Shown one piece after another: positions 34,026-43,045 of a stretch of DNA of 64,000 nt. Below the pieces are notes generated by a model. That model ran no database searches. It was given only the letters and a program-made list of their open reading frames with translations, and was not told the DNA's origin. This stretch comes from Brevibacillus daliensis (lineage in GTDB: Bacteria > Bacillota > Bacilli > Brevibacillales > Brevibacillaceae), in assembly GCF_021245735.1 (NCBI RefSeq), contig NZ_JAJISB010000036.1:35051-99050 (forward strand), read 5' to 3'. Every line of letters begins with the position of its first letter. Position 1 is the first letter of the stretch. Made by a program: the position numbers and the translations under genes.

Positions 34026-34302
34026 TATTTTTTCTCCACTCTACACCGGGAATAATCTCCTACATGTATCTGAACTGGGGTGCGAACTTAGTATAGCATG
34101 AGATTGATATAGCACGTCATTTCAAGTATTTTCAGTCAAATTTACCTTCAATCTCGGATGTAGGATTTTTTCTGACATTCCCCCATATATATTCTTACAA
34201 AAAAATCAGAACTATGCTGATAGTCTACTTACTCAAATGGGAAGATAATTGAAATAAGGAGCACGATATTCATAACAAGGGGGGTATATAAAACAGATGT
34301 TT

Positions 34303-34316
34303 TGAAAGCACTTTCA
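34303..34316. promoter_or_regulatory. Candidate CcpA (cre) site upstream of pgtP-like gene
   Basis: TGAAAGCACTTTCA is palindromic apart from the two central bases and matches the cre consensus closely. It lies 139 bp before the transporter start, in the 429-bp divergent gap 34026-34454, where no gene is seen. Confidence 0.6.
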
Positions 34317-34454
34317 TTAAGCTAGCGATGAAATCTTGCGTCTATTATGTAGAACTCGTTATCATGAGAAAATTTTCATTTTATAAAATATCTTAATCGT
34401 GTTTCTTGTTTGATGTCCTTTTCGTTTATAACCTAATGAAATGAGGTTCAAGGT

Positions 34455-35837
34455 ATGATTTCCTTTTTAAAGCCTAGAGTTACTCCTACCAAAGTACCAC
34501 CAGATCAGATTGAATCTACCTATAAACGTTACCGGTTCCAATCTTTATTAGGCGTTTTCTTCGGATACATGGCCTATTATATTGTCCGTAGTAACTTTGC
34601 ATTATCTACTCCTTATCTTAAAGAAGAGCTTCATCTTAGTGCAACAGAAGTAGGTTTAATAAGCAGTTGTATGCTAATTTCTTATGGAATTAGTAAAGGC
34701 CTCATGAGTAGTCTTGCGGATAAAGCCGATCCTAAGCGGTATATGGCACTTGGTTTGCTTATGTGTGGACTGGTTAATATTATGCTTGGTTTCTCTACCG
34801 CTTTTTGGATGTTTGCCATACTAGTTGTATGTAACGGAATTTTTCAGGGAATGGGTGTAGGTCCTAGTTTTATTACAATCGCAAACTGGTTCCCGCGTAA
34901 GCAAAGGGGTACAATAGGTGCCATTTGGAATACCTCACATAATCTTGGTGGTGGTATCGTTGCTCCTCTGGTTGGCGTCGGCTTTGCCATGTTTGGTACT
35001 GAAAACTGGCAAATGGCAAGCTATCAGTTACCAGCTGCAGCCGCAATCGTTTTTGCAATGATAGTTTTAGCTCTGACAAAAGGTTCCCCTACTAATGAGG
35101 GCTTGCCACCTTTAAGTGAAATCGTCAACGATGGTGATGTTGAAATTACTTTCAATAACAAAGAGACTTCAAAAGCTCCACAGGATATGAATTCATGGCA
35201 AATCTTCAAAAATTATGTTTTGTTTAACAAAAATGCATGGTATGTTTCGCTATTAGACGTTTTCGTGTACATGGTTCGTTTTGGAATCATAAGCTGGCTA
35301 CCAATTTACTTATTGAATGTGAAACATTTCTCAAAAGAGGAGATGAGTGTTGCTTTCTTATTCTTTGAATGGGCAGCTATTCCTTCTACTCTCTTGGTTG
35401 GTTATCTTTCTGACAAGCTATTCAAAGGATACCGTATGCCACCTGCAATGATTGCAATGTCGTTGATTTTCTTCTGTATCATTGGCTACTGGCAAAGTAC
35501 CACTATCTTTATGACTACAGTCTTTGCTGCTATTATTGGTTGCTTAATTTACGTCCCTCAATTTTTGGCTTCCGTACAAACAATGGAGATTGTACCTCCA
35601 TTCGCTGTTGGATCTGCAGTTGGTTTACGTGGCTTCATGAGCTACATTCTAGGTGCTTCTTTTGGTACTACTCTCTTTGGTGTAATGGTAGATACTGTTG
35701 GCTGGAATGGTGGTTTTTATTTATTGTTGGTTGCCGTCGTCCTATGCTTAGTATTCTGTGTACTTACCCATATGGGAGCAAAAGAACTCGATCACAAACG
35801 TCAACAACAGAAGATTGCTGCAGAATTAGTATCGTAA
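34455..35837 (+). CDS. pgtP: MFS phosphoglycerate/organophosphate antiporter (PgtP-like)
   Basis: A 460-residue permease with twelve hydrophobic helices of the organophosphate:phosphate antiporter family (GlpT, UhpT, PgtP). The segments YMAYYIVRSNFALSTPYLKE, SCMLISYGISKG, MVRFGIISWLPIYLL and FLFFEWAAIPSTLL are closer to Salmonella PgtP, as remembered, than to GlpT or UhpT. It would bring in 3-phosphoglycerate and perhaps 2-phosphoglycerate or phosphoenolpyruvate in exchange for phosphate. A divergent binding protein-kinase-regulator set lies upstream, and a cre-like site suggests repression by sugars. Confidence 0.8.
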   Translation: MISFLKPRVTPTKVPPDQIESTYKRYRFQSLLGVFFGYMAYYIVRSNFALSTPYLKEELHLSATEVGLISSCMLISYGISKGLMSSLADKADPKRYMALGLLMCGLVNIMLGFSTAFWMFAILVVCNGIFQGMGVGPSFITIANWFPRKQRGTIGAIWNTSHNLGGGIVAPLVGVGFAMFGTENWQMASYQLPAAAAIVFAMIVLALTKGSPTNEGLPPLSEIVNDGDVEITFNNKETSKAPQDMNSWQIFKNYVLFNKNAWYVSLLDVFVYMVRFGIISWLPIYLLNVKHFSKEEMSVAFLFFEWAAIPSTLLVGYLSDKLFKGYRMPPAMIAMSLIFFCIIGYWQSTTIFMTTVFAAIIGCLIYVPQFLASVQTMEIVPPFAVGSAVGLRGFMSYILGASFGTTLFGVMVDTVGWNGGFYLLLVAVVLCLVFCVLTHMGAKELDHKRQQQKIAAELVS

Positions 35838-35848
35838 AATAAGAAAGA

Positions 35849-35895
35849 GACCCGTAGGATGGGAACACTTTGAAAAAGTGACCTGACTACGGGTC
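35849..35895. terminator. Terminator between convergent pgtP and cimA genes
   Basis: GACCCGTAG (35849-35857) pairs with CTACGGGTC (35887-35895), with an inner CACTTT/AAAGTG stem. The T-run is poor on the plus side. Confidence 0.6.
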
Positions 35896-35942
35896 ATATT
35901 GTTTATGGGAGCTTGTAGTAATAAATAGAGAGTGGAAATAAT

Positions 35943-37568
35943 TTAGTGGTTCACAATACCGACCCGAAATTCGTCCGTTTGTTCACGTTCTGGTAACGTA
36001 ACGCCATTTTTCCATAGCAAGTAACGAATGCTATCAATTAATGCTTCCCAGCTCGCTTCAATTACGTTCGCAGAAACACCCACGGTACTCCATGTTTCAC
36101 CTTGATAAGCAGACTCAATCAGTACGCGTACCTTGGCAGCCGTTGCTTCGCTCTCATCCAGTACACGAACTTTATAATCTGTCAAATGCATTTCTGATAA
36201 CATCGGGAAGTGAGATTCCAGCGCTTTACGCAACGCATTATCCAGTGCGTTAACAGGCCCGTTTCCTTCTGCTACGGTATGGACAATCTCACCCTTGATA
36301 TTACACTTTACCATTGCTTCTGACAGAATGGCTTTGTCTGTTGACTTTTCCATAAATACTTTAAACGTTTCTAGTGAGAAAAGCTGATCCAGCTTACCTG
36401 ACGCCTCCAAAATCATGAGTGTTAGAGAGGCTTCCGCACCTTCATACTGGTACCCTTCGTACTCCTTCTCTTTTAATCGTTTCACTACTTCTCTTGAAAG
36501 CAATTTTTCTTGATCAAAGGAGATTTGTAATTCTTCTGCTTTTGCCAGCAGGTTACTCTGACCAGAGAGCTCCGAAACAAGGATTCTACGTCGATTCCCA
36601 ATTTGTTCAGGGACCATATGTTCATATGTACTTGCATTTTTCATCACAGCACTTACATGAATTCCGCCTTTATGTGCAAAAGCACTATTCCCTACAAATG
36701 GCTGATTTACAGGTAACATAATATTCGCAATTTCAGCCACATAGCGAGAAACACTTGTTAGTTGCTCCAGGTTTTCTGGTGACACACAAGTATGACCCAG
36801 CTTCACCTGTAGGTTAGGAATAACGGAGATAAGATTAACATTGCCGCAGCGCTCCCCAATCCCATTGATGGTACCTTGTACTTGATCAACACCAGCTTGC
36901 ACAGCAGCTAACGCATTCGCAACAGCAAGCTCGCAGTCATTGTGAGGATGAATTCCCATCTTCGTCACACAAGCAGCTTTTACGCTGGCTACAATTTCAC
37001 TCATTTGATGTGGCAAGGTTCCTCCATTGGTATCGCACAGAACCAGCCAGTCTGCATCCGCTTTTTCTGCTGCATATAATACTTGCAAGGCATACTCCGG
37101 ATTCGCTTTATATCCATCGAAGAAATGCTCAGCCAAAAAGAGAACGGATAACCCGCTTTCTTTTAAAAACCGAACGGAATCTGTAATCATACGAAGATTT
37201 TCTTCCAAATCAGTCTTTAATGCCTCATGTACATGTAAATCCCACGATTTGCCGAAAATCGAAGCAACTTGCACGCCACTTTCCAAAATAGCTCGCAAAT
37301 TCACATCATCAGATGCAGCTACATGTGGACGGCATGTACTACCAAATGCAGTAATCTTTGCATGCTGCAAGGGAATCTCTTTTATACGTTGAAAAAAAGC
37401 CATGTCTTTCGGATTACTCCCTGGCCAGCCACCTTCGATATAATCAATACCAAATTTGTCTAAACGAATTGCGATTTTAACCTTGTCCTCCACCGACAGG
37501 CTGATGCCTTCACCCTGTGTTCCGTCGCGAAGCGTGGTGTCATACAAATGGATTTTTCTCCCCGTCAT
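35943..37568 (-). CDS. cimA: Citramalate synthase (CimA-type)
   Basis: A protein of about 541 residues of the alpha-isopropylmalate synthase family. The N-terminal LYDTTLRDGTQGEGISLSV, the HPHNDCELAVANALAAVQAG metal block near residue 205 and NGIGERCGN near residue 230 are the catalytic TIM barrel. The NSAFAHKGGIHVSAV block and a C-terminal LeuA dimer domain follow. The FAHKGGIHVSAVMKN and EGGWPGSNPKD segments mark the citramalate synthase type, which joins pyruvate and acetyl-CoA in a threonine-independent route to isoleucine. Start choice: GAGAGG fits the ATG at 37568. It stands alone. Confidence 0.88.
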   Translation of the reverse strand: MTGRKIHLYDTTLRDGTQGEGISLSVEDKVKIAIRLDKFGIDYIEGGWPGSNPKDMAFFQRIKEIPLQHAKITAFGSTCRPHVAASDDVNLRAILESGVQVASIFGKSWDLHVHEALKTDLEENLRMITDSVRFLKESGLSVLFLAEHFFDGYKANPEYALQVLYAAEKADADWLVLCDTNGGTLPHQMSEIVASVKAACVTKMGIHPHNDCELAVANALAAVQAGVDQVQGTINGIGERCGNVNLISVIPNLQVKLGHTCVSPENLEQLTSVSRYVAEIANIMLPVNQPFVGNSAFAHKGGIHVSAVMKNASTYEHMVPEQIGNRRRILVSELSGQSNLLAKAEELQISFDQEKLLSREVVKRLKEKEYEGYQYEGAEASLTLMILEASGKLDQLFSLETFKVFMEKSTDKAILSEAMVKCNIKGEIVHTVAEGNGPVNALDNALRKALESHFPMLSEMHLTDYKVRVLDESEATAAKVRVLIESAYQGETWSTVGVSANVIEASWEALIDSIRYLLWKNGVTLPEREQTDEFRVGIVNH

Positions 37569-37728
37569 ATAATTCCTCTCCATTTTTATCTTTTTATTTA
37601 AAGTTTTTAGAAAAATCAGAGTGCATAAAATATTTTATATTGCCTTTCAGTATACCACAGCGTAGTAAAGGACAAAAGGATTATCTTGACTTTTTTGGCG
37701 ACATGAGAAAATTGTCATCTTCCTAGTT

Positions 37729-38206
37729 GTAGTGGAGAAAACCAGCTTCTCTTTTCACCCTTCACTAAAAGTCTTCGCCCCACAAGGGGTTAAACTGTCC
37801 GCTCCGCACTCTTCACCCTAGAAAGCTCAAAACGATGTCTTCACTGTAAGACTTGCTTTCTTCTCGCTTTTTATCCCGATGAAGAGTGCTCCGCTGGGTC
37901 GGGCTTCGCCAAGTCGCTCATTGTGAAAAGAGAAGCTGGTTTTTGAAGGCTGTTGGTGTTGTTATTGTTTTTTCACTGAAGTTGTTAGCAGAAGAAGCAC
38001 ATTTTTTGTCCAAAACTATTTAAGGTCCTACCTAGCTACACAGCAAAGAGGGCGGATTAAAAAGTGCAACCCATGAGATACTGCATAGCATTGTCATCAT
38101 TTTGCACTTTCCGCACTCTTTACTGTGTAGCGGACAGTATTTGCTCCCTTGCGGGACCTTAACGAGTTTGCAGACAGAAAATGTGCTTCTTCTGCCCCAC
38201 TACAGT
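37729..38206 (+). repeat. Structured interspersed repeat family 1, copy C
   Basis: Same layout as copy A. The domain 1 inner stem here is GCACTCTTC/GAAGAGTGC instead of the ATTATTTAT type of copies A and B, changed on both sides. The domain 2 stem is CTACACAGCAAAGAG/CTTTACTGTGTAG. It fills the gap between citramalate synthase and the hydrolase gene. Confidence 0.8.
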
Positions 38207-38221
38207 AGTCAATATCACAAT

Positions 38222-38254
38222 GAGAAAAGCGGCTCCAATAGAAGCCGCCTTCTC
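38222..38254 (-). terminator. Terminator of the alpha/beta hydrolase gene
   Basis: A strong stem pairs GAGAAAAGCGGCT (38222-38234) with AGCCGCCTTCTC (38243-38254). The T-run on the minus strand is short. Confidence 0.6.
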
Positions 38255-38294
38255 TCTTACTATATTTGTGTATAAATCGCTGAACCACTTGCCA

Positions 38295-39143
38295 CTAGCG
38301 CTCGGAATGAGTTCGGACAAATTCTGCTGTAATGGTAATAGCCTCTTCAAGCTGTTCACTGCTGCCTGCAAATGGATGCTTTGTGTTCATAACGTGATCA
38401 GCATCTACAATCCAATGGAGTTCTCCTCGTTTCGCTGCTTCTTGAAGAATACTTGCGCCTTGCACCAAACGCGCAAAATCTTTATCTCCCTGAATGATGC
38501 ATATCGGCTGTGACATGTGGCGTACTTTTTCTACCAAATGATATGCTTCCTGATTTTGATCTACATCATCAATGACCACTTGTGTAATCGGCATTTCTTG
38601 CCCGGTTCTTCCGTTAATGATATAACTGACACCTTTCTCGGAAATCTCTTGACGCAGCTTTTGATCAAATAGGTTTACATGACTAATCCCATTCCAGGTA
38701 ATGATACCTTTTATGTCCGGATTATCTGTACCAAACAGGATCGAATCACCGCCACCTTTACTGTGTCCCATGACGAAAATCTTCTCGTAATCCATCACCT
38801 CTGCATGAGGCAGCTTATTCTGTTTAATCGCCTCTACCAGTGCTGTAAGATCTGCGATTTCTCTCGCAAAGGTATTAATCCCGAACTTCTCCAGCTCGTC
38901 GAATTCGGTTGTACTTTCACCCACTCCGTTAGCAGAGAAGTTAAATCGAATTACCGTTATTCCTCTCTCCGATAACTGTTCCGCTACATAAGGGAAGCTC
39001 CCCCAATCCTTAAAGCCTTTAAATCCGTGGCAAAAAAGAAGAATCGGTTGCTTTTCTCCCTCCGTAGCCTGAGTATGTACATTACCACGAATTACGAATG
39101 TTTCATCAAGAGGTAGAAGAAAAGAAGTATGCATTTGTTCCAC
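38295..39143 (-). CDS. Alpha/beta hydrolase
   Basis: A 282-residue protein with the alpha/beta hydrolase fold: the oxyanion segment FCHGFKGFKDWGSFPY near residue 37, the nucleophile elbow GHSKGGGDS near residue 126, an Asp in IIQGDKD and the catalytic His in DADHVMN near residue 250. This is close to cytosolic esterases or acyl-peptide hydrolase-like enzymes of Bacilli; the substrate is unknown. It lies downstream of the M20 amidohydrolase on the same strand with a 32-base gap, so they are probably co-transcribed. Confidence 0.8.
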   Translation of the reverse strand: MEQMHTSFLLPLDETFVIRGNVHTQATEGEKQPILLFCHGFKGFKDWGSFPYVAEQLSERGITVIRFNFSANGVGESTTEFDELEKFGINTFAREIADLTALVEAIKQNKLPHAEVMDYEKIFVMGHSKGGGDSILFGTDNPDIKGIITWNGISHVNLFDQKLRQEISEKGVSYIINGRTGQEMPITQVVIDDVDQNQEAYHLVEKVRHMSQPICIIQGDKDFARLVQGASILQEAAKRGELHWIVDADHVMNTKHPFAGSSEQLEEAITITAEFVRTHSER

Positions 39144-39175
39144 TCTCCTTTCAATTAATCTGCGAAATCTGTTCT

Positions 39176-40384
39176 TTATTCTTCAGTTCCTTCATGTTCA
39201 TATAGGTACTGTAGCGCTGTCCTGCCTAGAGCTTCTCCAGCAAGTAGCATGGCACGTTCATCAATATCAAACATTGGATGGTGGTGCGCATACGTTGCCC
39301 CAACTTCTGGGTTACCTGCACCGATAAATATATAGGCACCTGGTGCTTTCTCCAGATAATAAGAGAAATCCTCTCCACCCATAACTGGTTTAACACGAAT
39401 CATGTGATCTTCGCCTACTATGGAGGCTGCAACCTGGTGCATTAGCTCAGTTTCTGCTTCTGTGTTGATAAGGGCTGGATAACCACGATCATAGTGTAGA
39501 ACCGCTGTACCACCGTTAAGAGCTGCCGTCCCTTCCACGATTTCACGCAAGCGACGCTCTCCCAGGTCGCGAACCTCGGCTGTGAACGTACGAAGAGTTC
39601 CTGTCAATCTGCTCGTATCAGCTATGACATTGAAGTTATTTCCAGCGTTAAAGGTTCCCATACTTACAACAATACTCTCCTGTGGATCAACGTTGCGACT
39701 TGCTATCGTTTGGATGTTATTGACGATTTGTGCGCCAATCACGATGGAATCCACTGTCTCATGTGGCATTGCACCATGACCACCCTTACCTTGCACCTCA
39801 ATAATAAAATCATCCGTATTCGCCATTACAGGCCCTGGCGCCAGTCCAATGTGTCCATATGGAATTGTGGACCATACATGCGCGCCAAATATAGCATCAA
39901 CGCCATCCATCGCACCATCCGCTACCATGCCAATCGCTCCACCTGGATTCTCTTCTTCAGCATGCTGAAATATAAAAACAATGGTTCCTGGAATCTCATC
40001 TTTATGCTTGGCGAGCACCTGTGCAAGTCCTAAGAGCCCTGCTGTATGTGCATCATGTCCGCATGCATGCATGGCACCAGGTACTTTTGATTTATAGGCG
40101 ACTTCCTTCTGATCATCAATTGGTAACGCATCAAAATCTGCTCGTAATGCTACCGTTTTCCCCGGTTTTTTACCGATTAGCTTGCCGACAACGCCACGGC
40201 TACTTACTTTTTCCCTTACTTCATCAAGTCCAATTTCTCGTAAAATCTGGGCAATCATAGCCGGTGTCTTTTCCTCTTGAAAAGACAACTCGGGATATTG
40301 GTGGAAGTGTCTGCGCCACGCCACAACCTGTGGATACAGCTCCTGTAGTAGTTCTCCCAAAGGCAAAGCTGTATGTACCGCCAT
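39176..40384 (-). CDS. M20 family amidohydrolase
   Basis: A 402-residue zinc amidohydrolase. RRHFHQYPELSFQE at the start, GAMHACGHDAHTAG near residue 103-116, FQHAEEENPGGA near residue 138, and GGEDFSYYLEKAPG near residue 340 are the metal and substrate blocks of the AmhX/HipO/YxeP group. Such enzymes remove acyl groups from N-acyl amino acids, including hippurate or N-acetyl-cysteine derivatives. The sequence does not decide the substrate. The next gene on the same transcript is the alpha/beta hydrolase. Confidence 0.85.
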   Translation of the reverse strand: MAVHTALPLGELLQELYPQVVAWRRHFHQYPELSFQEEKTPAMIAQILREIGLDEVREKVSSRGVVGKLIGKKPGKTVALRADFDALPIDDQKEVAYKSKVPGAMHACGHDAHTAGLLGLAQVLAKHKDEIPGTIVFIFQHAEEENPGGAIGMVADGAMDGVDAIFGAHVWSTIPYGHIGLAPGPVMANTDDFIIEVQGKGGHGAMPHETVDSIVIGAQIVNNIQTIASRNVDPQESIVVSMGTFNAGNNFNVIADTSRLTGTLRTFTAEVRDLGERRLREIVEGTAALNGGTAVLHYDRGYPALINTEAETELMHQVAASIVGEDHMIRVKPVMGGEDFSYYLEKAPGAYIFIGAGNPEVGATYAHHHPMFDIDERAMLLAGEALGRTALQYLYEHEGTEE

Positions 40385-40495
40385 CTCTATTCCCTCATTT
40401 CATTTCTCTCTTTTATTTGTAAATCATATCAGACCTGTTCCGCTTGTGGTAGTCCCTCGCATCGTCCGTTGCTTCACTCTCCTCTCCTGATTCAT

Positions 40496-40546
40496 AGCAA
40501 AAACGACCGCTTAGGGTATTGAACGTCTCCCCATGCGGTCGTTTAT
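40496..40546 (-). terminator. Terminator downstream of csp
   Basis: AAACGACCGC (40501-40510) pairs with GCGGTCGTTT (40535-40544). On the minus strand a run of T follows. Confidence 0.8.
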
Positions 40547-40661
40547 TTTTACTGTATCAGAAAGTATAAACTTCGAAGGCTCACTTCCTGATACGTATGA
40601 AAAACATCCTCTAAGGAAGAACCAGCTTCTTCGAAAGGACTTCCATAGAAGTTTTCTTATG
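40547..40661 (-). repeat. Interspersed repeat family 3, copy 2
   Basis: Reverse-orientation counterpart of 1446-1560 with many shared blocks (AGAAGCTGGTTCTTCC, GTTTTTCATACGTAT, AGTTTATACTTTCTGATAC). It lies between the cold-shock gene stop codon and its terminator, so it is transcribed in the csp 3' UTR. Copy 1 also abuts a terminator. Confidence 0.65.
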
Positions 40662-40675
40662 TTAGTAGCAGGATG

Positions 40676-40879
40676 TTAAGATTCAATTTTTTCTACATTG
40701 GCAGCTTGTGGTCCACGATCTCCCTTTACGATATCAAAGTTCACTTGATCTCCTTGATCTAGATTACGAAAACCAGTACCACTAATCCCCGTAAAGTGAA
40801 CAAATACATCCGGACCGTCTGTTCTTTCGATAAACCCATACCCTTTTTCCTTGTTAAACCATTTCACTTTTCCTTGCAT
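40676..40879 (-). CDS. Cold-shock protein (CspA family)
   Basis: A 67-residue single cold-shock domain. The RNA-binding motifs KGYGFIE (RNP1) and VFVHFT (RNP2) are intact, and the length is normal. These proteins bind single-stranded RNA or DNA and act as RNA chaperones. Its 3' UTR contains a copy of repeat family 3 before the terminator. The 5' gap to 41019 is 140 bp and shows no clear structure. Confidence 0.93.
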   Translation of the reverse strand: MQGKVKWFNKEKGYGFIERTDGPDVFVHFTGISGTGFRNLDQGDQVNFDIVKGDRGPQAANVEKIES

Positions 40880-41019
40880 AACCTGGTGCCTCCCTCACAA
40901 TCTGTAAAGCAATCCTGCTTTGTCTTTATTCTATGCAGTTGCCCTGTATTGTGAGCCGGACCAATCCATGGTTATCTTCAATTGAAAAAGTTTTTTTGGG
41001 TAAACATGAGAGAACTCCT

Positions 41020-43029
41020 TTACACCAAAGTAGCCAATCTTGTTTCTGTTTCCTTCAGTTGGTTCACATCAACCTTGGCATCAAGAGCTGCAAACAGACC
41101 CTGGCTATATTCTTCTACCTGATCCATCACTTTTTGACGTTCTGATTGCGACATACTGTTGAAAGCATCCTGAAGAGCTGTCGCCAAAATTTCTCCTGCT
41201 TGTTCCAGGTAACGATCCACCTGTTCGTGCATTCGTTTTTCTAATTCTGCTCTCAGGTTGGAGCGTCCTTCTCCTTCAAAAAAGTCTTTAGGATTTTTAA
41301 ACAATGATAGAGCCGAGTACATAACTGAAGGTTCGGCTGGCAATTCTTCAGCAAAATTAGGGGTCTGCAAAGATCTTACCTTATAAGGAGCAAGCTCAAT
41401 CCCAGACCAGATCGCCTGAAGTTCTTTTTGCCACACCAGGACTAATTTATCGCCTGATTTATTCATGTATTTTTCCAGACGAAGGAAAGTAGCTCTCATC
41501 TCTTGCGCCAGATCGTACCCAATGGAACGGAATAAATCCTCTAAACAATCTTGAGCCGCTTTTTTCAGGTTGCGACCATCATCCTTTAATGCAGCAGGGT
41601 TAAAGGCGCTTGCAAAGAACTCTGAAAACCGGAAAAAGAGTCGTTGTTTTACGTAGTAAAGTAATTCTTCCTGTTCTTTTTTGCCGTTTCTCTCCTCATT
41701 GCTGACTGTTACGCTATGTGTTCGCAGGGTTGCCTGTTCTTTTGCCTGTCTAACGCCTTCTCTTCTTTCTTCACGGGCACTCTCGCCTTCCTGTGCCAGT
41801 TCGATATACTCACGCAAGCGATCGTGAGCTCGTCTTATTTCGCCATCTGCCGCCGCTACTGCTTGCAGGGCTAATCCATCCACCGTATATTGCAAGAAGT
41901 CGCGTTCAAACGGTGGCATACCAGAAATGACAAGCCCCTTCTCTGCAGAAGGCAACTCCCCCTCCATTGCGTCTGTGCGTTGACGATATACTTTTTCTGC
42001 GGACGGGGCAAGTGATCCTTTTGCCAGCATTTTAGATAATATTGCTGTTTGACTGGAAATCGGGTAAATACGTGGATGCCTGATGCCACAGGACAATAGA
42101 TTTTTTTCTACATGGGTAAGAACATCCTGCAACTCATCCGGTGATTGTGCCAGATCAGCTGCATTGACGATAAAAAACATCTTATCCAATTCAAACGTAT
42201 CTTTTACCCGACCCATTTGTAATAAAAATTCTCTGTCTGCATGGGCAAAGGCATGGTTGTAATAGGTAACAAACAGGATAACATCGGCATTTTTCAAGTA
42301 TTCAAAGGCAACACCGGTATGACGAGCATTAATGGAATCTGCCCCAGGGGTATCTACAAGCACCATACCTTGATCCGTCAACGGGCAACTAAAATATAGT
42401 TCGATGTAATCCGCAAAGCATGCTTTTTCTTCTTTCGCCACGAATTTTTTAAACTCTTTTTCATCTACAAGTAGTTCCTGACCCAAATGGGGTGCTGCCT
42501 CATCCCACCCTTTTTTCACCGCTTTAATAAAAGTATAGTGTGGTTTGGCATTGGCAGGAACTTCACTGATATTCATTTCAGCAACTGCGTTAATCCCGTT
42601 CTCCAGTTGCGCTTCCTGAATATGAAAAACAGCAAGGGAACGACGTACATCTTCCTCGATCACATCTCTTGATTTAAGCACAACGCGCACGGTTCCATGT
42701 GGATAGGTTTCTGTCGGTGGCATGATTTTATTGATTGCTGCTGTTGTTGGATTCGGAGAAACCGGCAAAATCATCTCACCCATCAAAGCATTGGCAAATG
42801 AAGATTTCCCTGCGCTAAATGCTCCAAATAGTGCCACCGTGAAACGATTTTCTTCCAGACGGTCTGCACGTTCTTCCATTGTTTCAGCCAGTTGCTTCAT
42901 TCCTGCTAATTCTTTGATCCAATGGCTAGCCTGGCGTAGTTTTGTTGCACTATTAATCAGCAATGGTTTTACCTGTTGCGATGCTTCTACTCTCTCACTA
43001 GTTGCCATTTGTTGCTTCTCTACGTTCAT
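41020..43029 (-). CDS. Dynamin-family GTPase (second of a pair)
   Basis: A 669-residue protein with the P-loop GAFSAGKSSFANAL near residue 70, a switch I Thr in NPTTAAINK, the DTPGAD switch II near residue 225 and a VNAADLA base-binding block. Long helical stalk regions follow. Bacterial dynamins such as DynA tether and fuse membranes and help cells survive membrane damage and phage lysis. B. subtilis DynA is one polypeptide with two GTPase units; here two genes 16 bases apart encode one unit each. The start has a GAGGAGCG site. Confidence 0.85.
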   Translation of the reverse strand: MNVEKQQMATSERVEASQQVKPLLINSATKLRQASHWIKELAGMKQLAETMEERADRLEENRFTVALFGAFSAGKSSFANALMGEMILPVSPNPTTAAINKIMPPTETYPHGTVRVVLKSRDVIEEDVRRSLAVFHIQEAQLENGINAVAEMNISEVPANAKPHYTFIKAVKKGWDEAAPHLGQELLVDEKEFKKFVAKEEKACFADYIELYFSCPLTDQGMVLVDTPGADSINARHTGVAFEYLKNADVILFVTYYNHAFAHADREFLLQMGRVKDTFELDKMFFIVNAADLAQSPDELQDVLTHVEKNLLSCGIRHPRIYPISSQTAILSKMLAKGSLAPSAEKVYRQRTDAMEGELPSAEKGLVISGMPPFERDFLQYTVDGLALQAVAAADGEIRRAHDRLREYIELAQEGESAREERREGVRQAKEQATLRTHSVTVSNEERNGKKEQEELLYYVKQRLFFRFSEFFASAFNPAALKDDGRNLKKAAQDCLEDLFRSIGYDLAQEMRATFLRLEKYMNKSGDKLVLVWQKELQAIWSGIELAPYKVRSLQTPNFAEELPAEPSVMYSALSLFKNPKDFFEGEGRSNLRAELEKRMHEQVDRYLEQAGEILATALQDAFNSMSQSERQKVMDQVEEYSQGLFAALDAKVDVNQLKETETRLATLV

Positions 43030-43045
43030 GTAGCCTTACGCTCCT

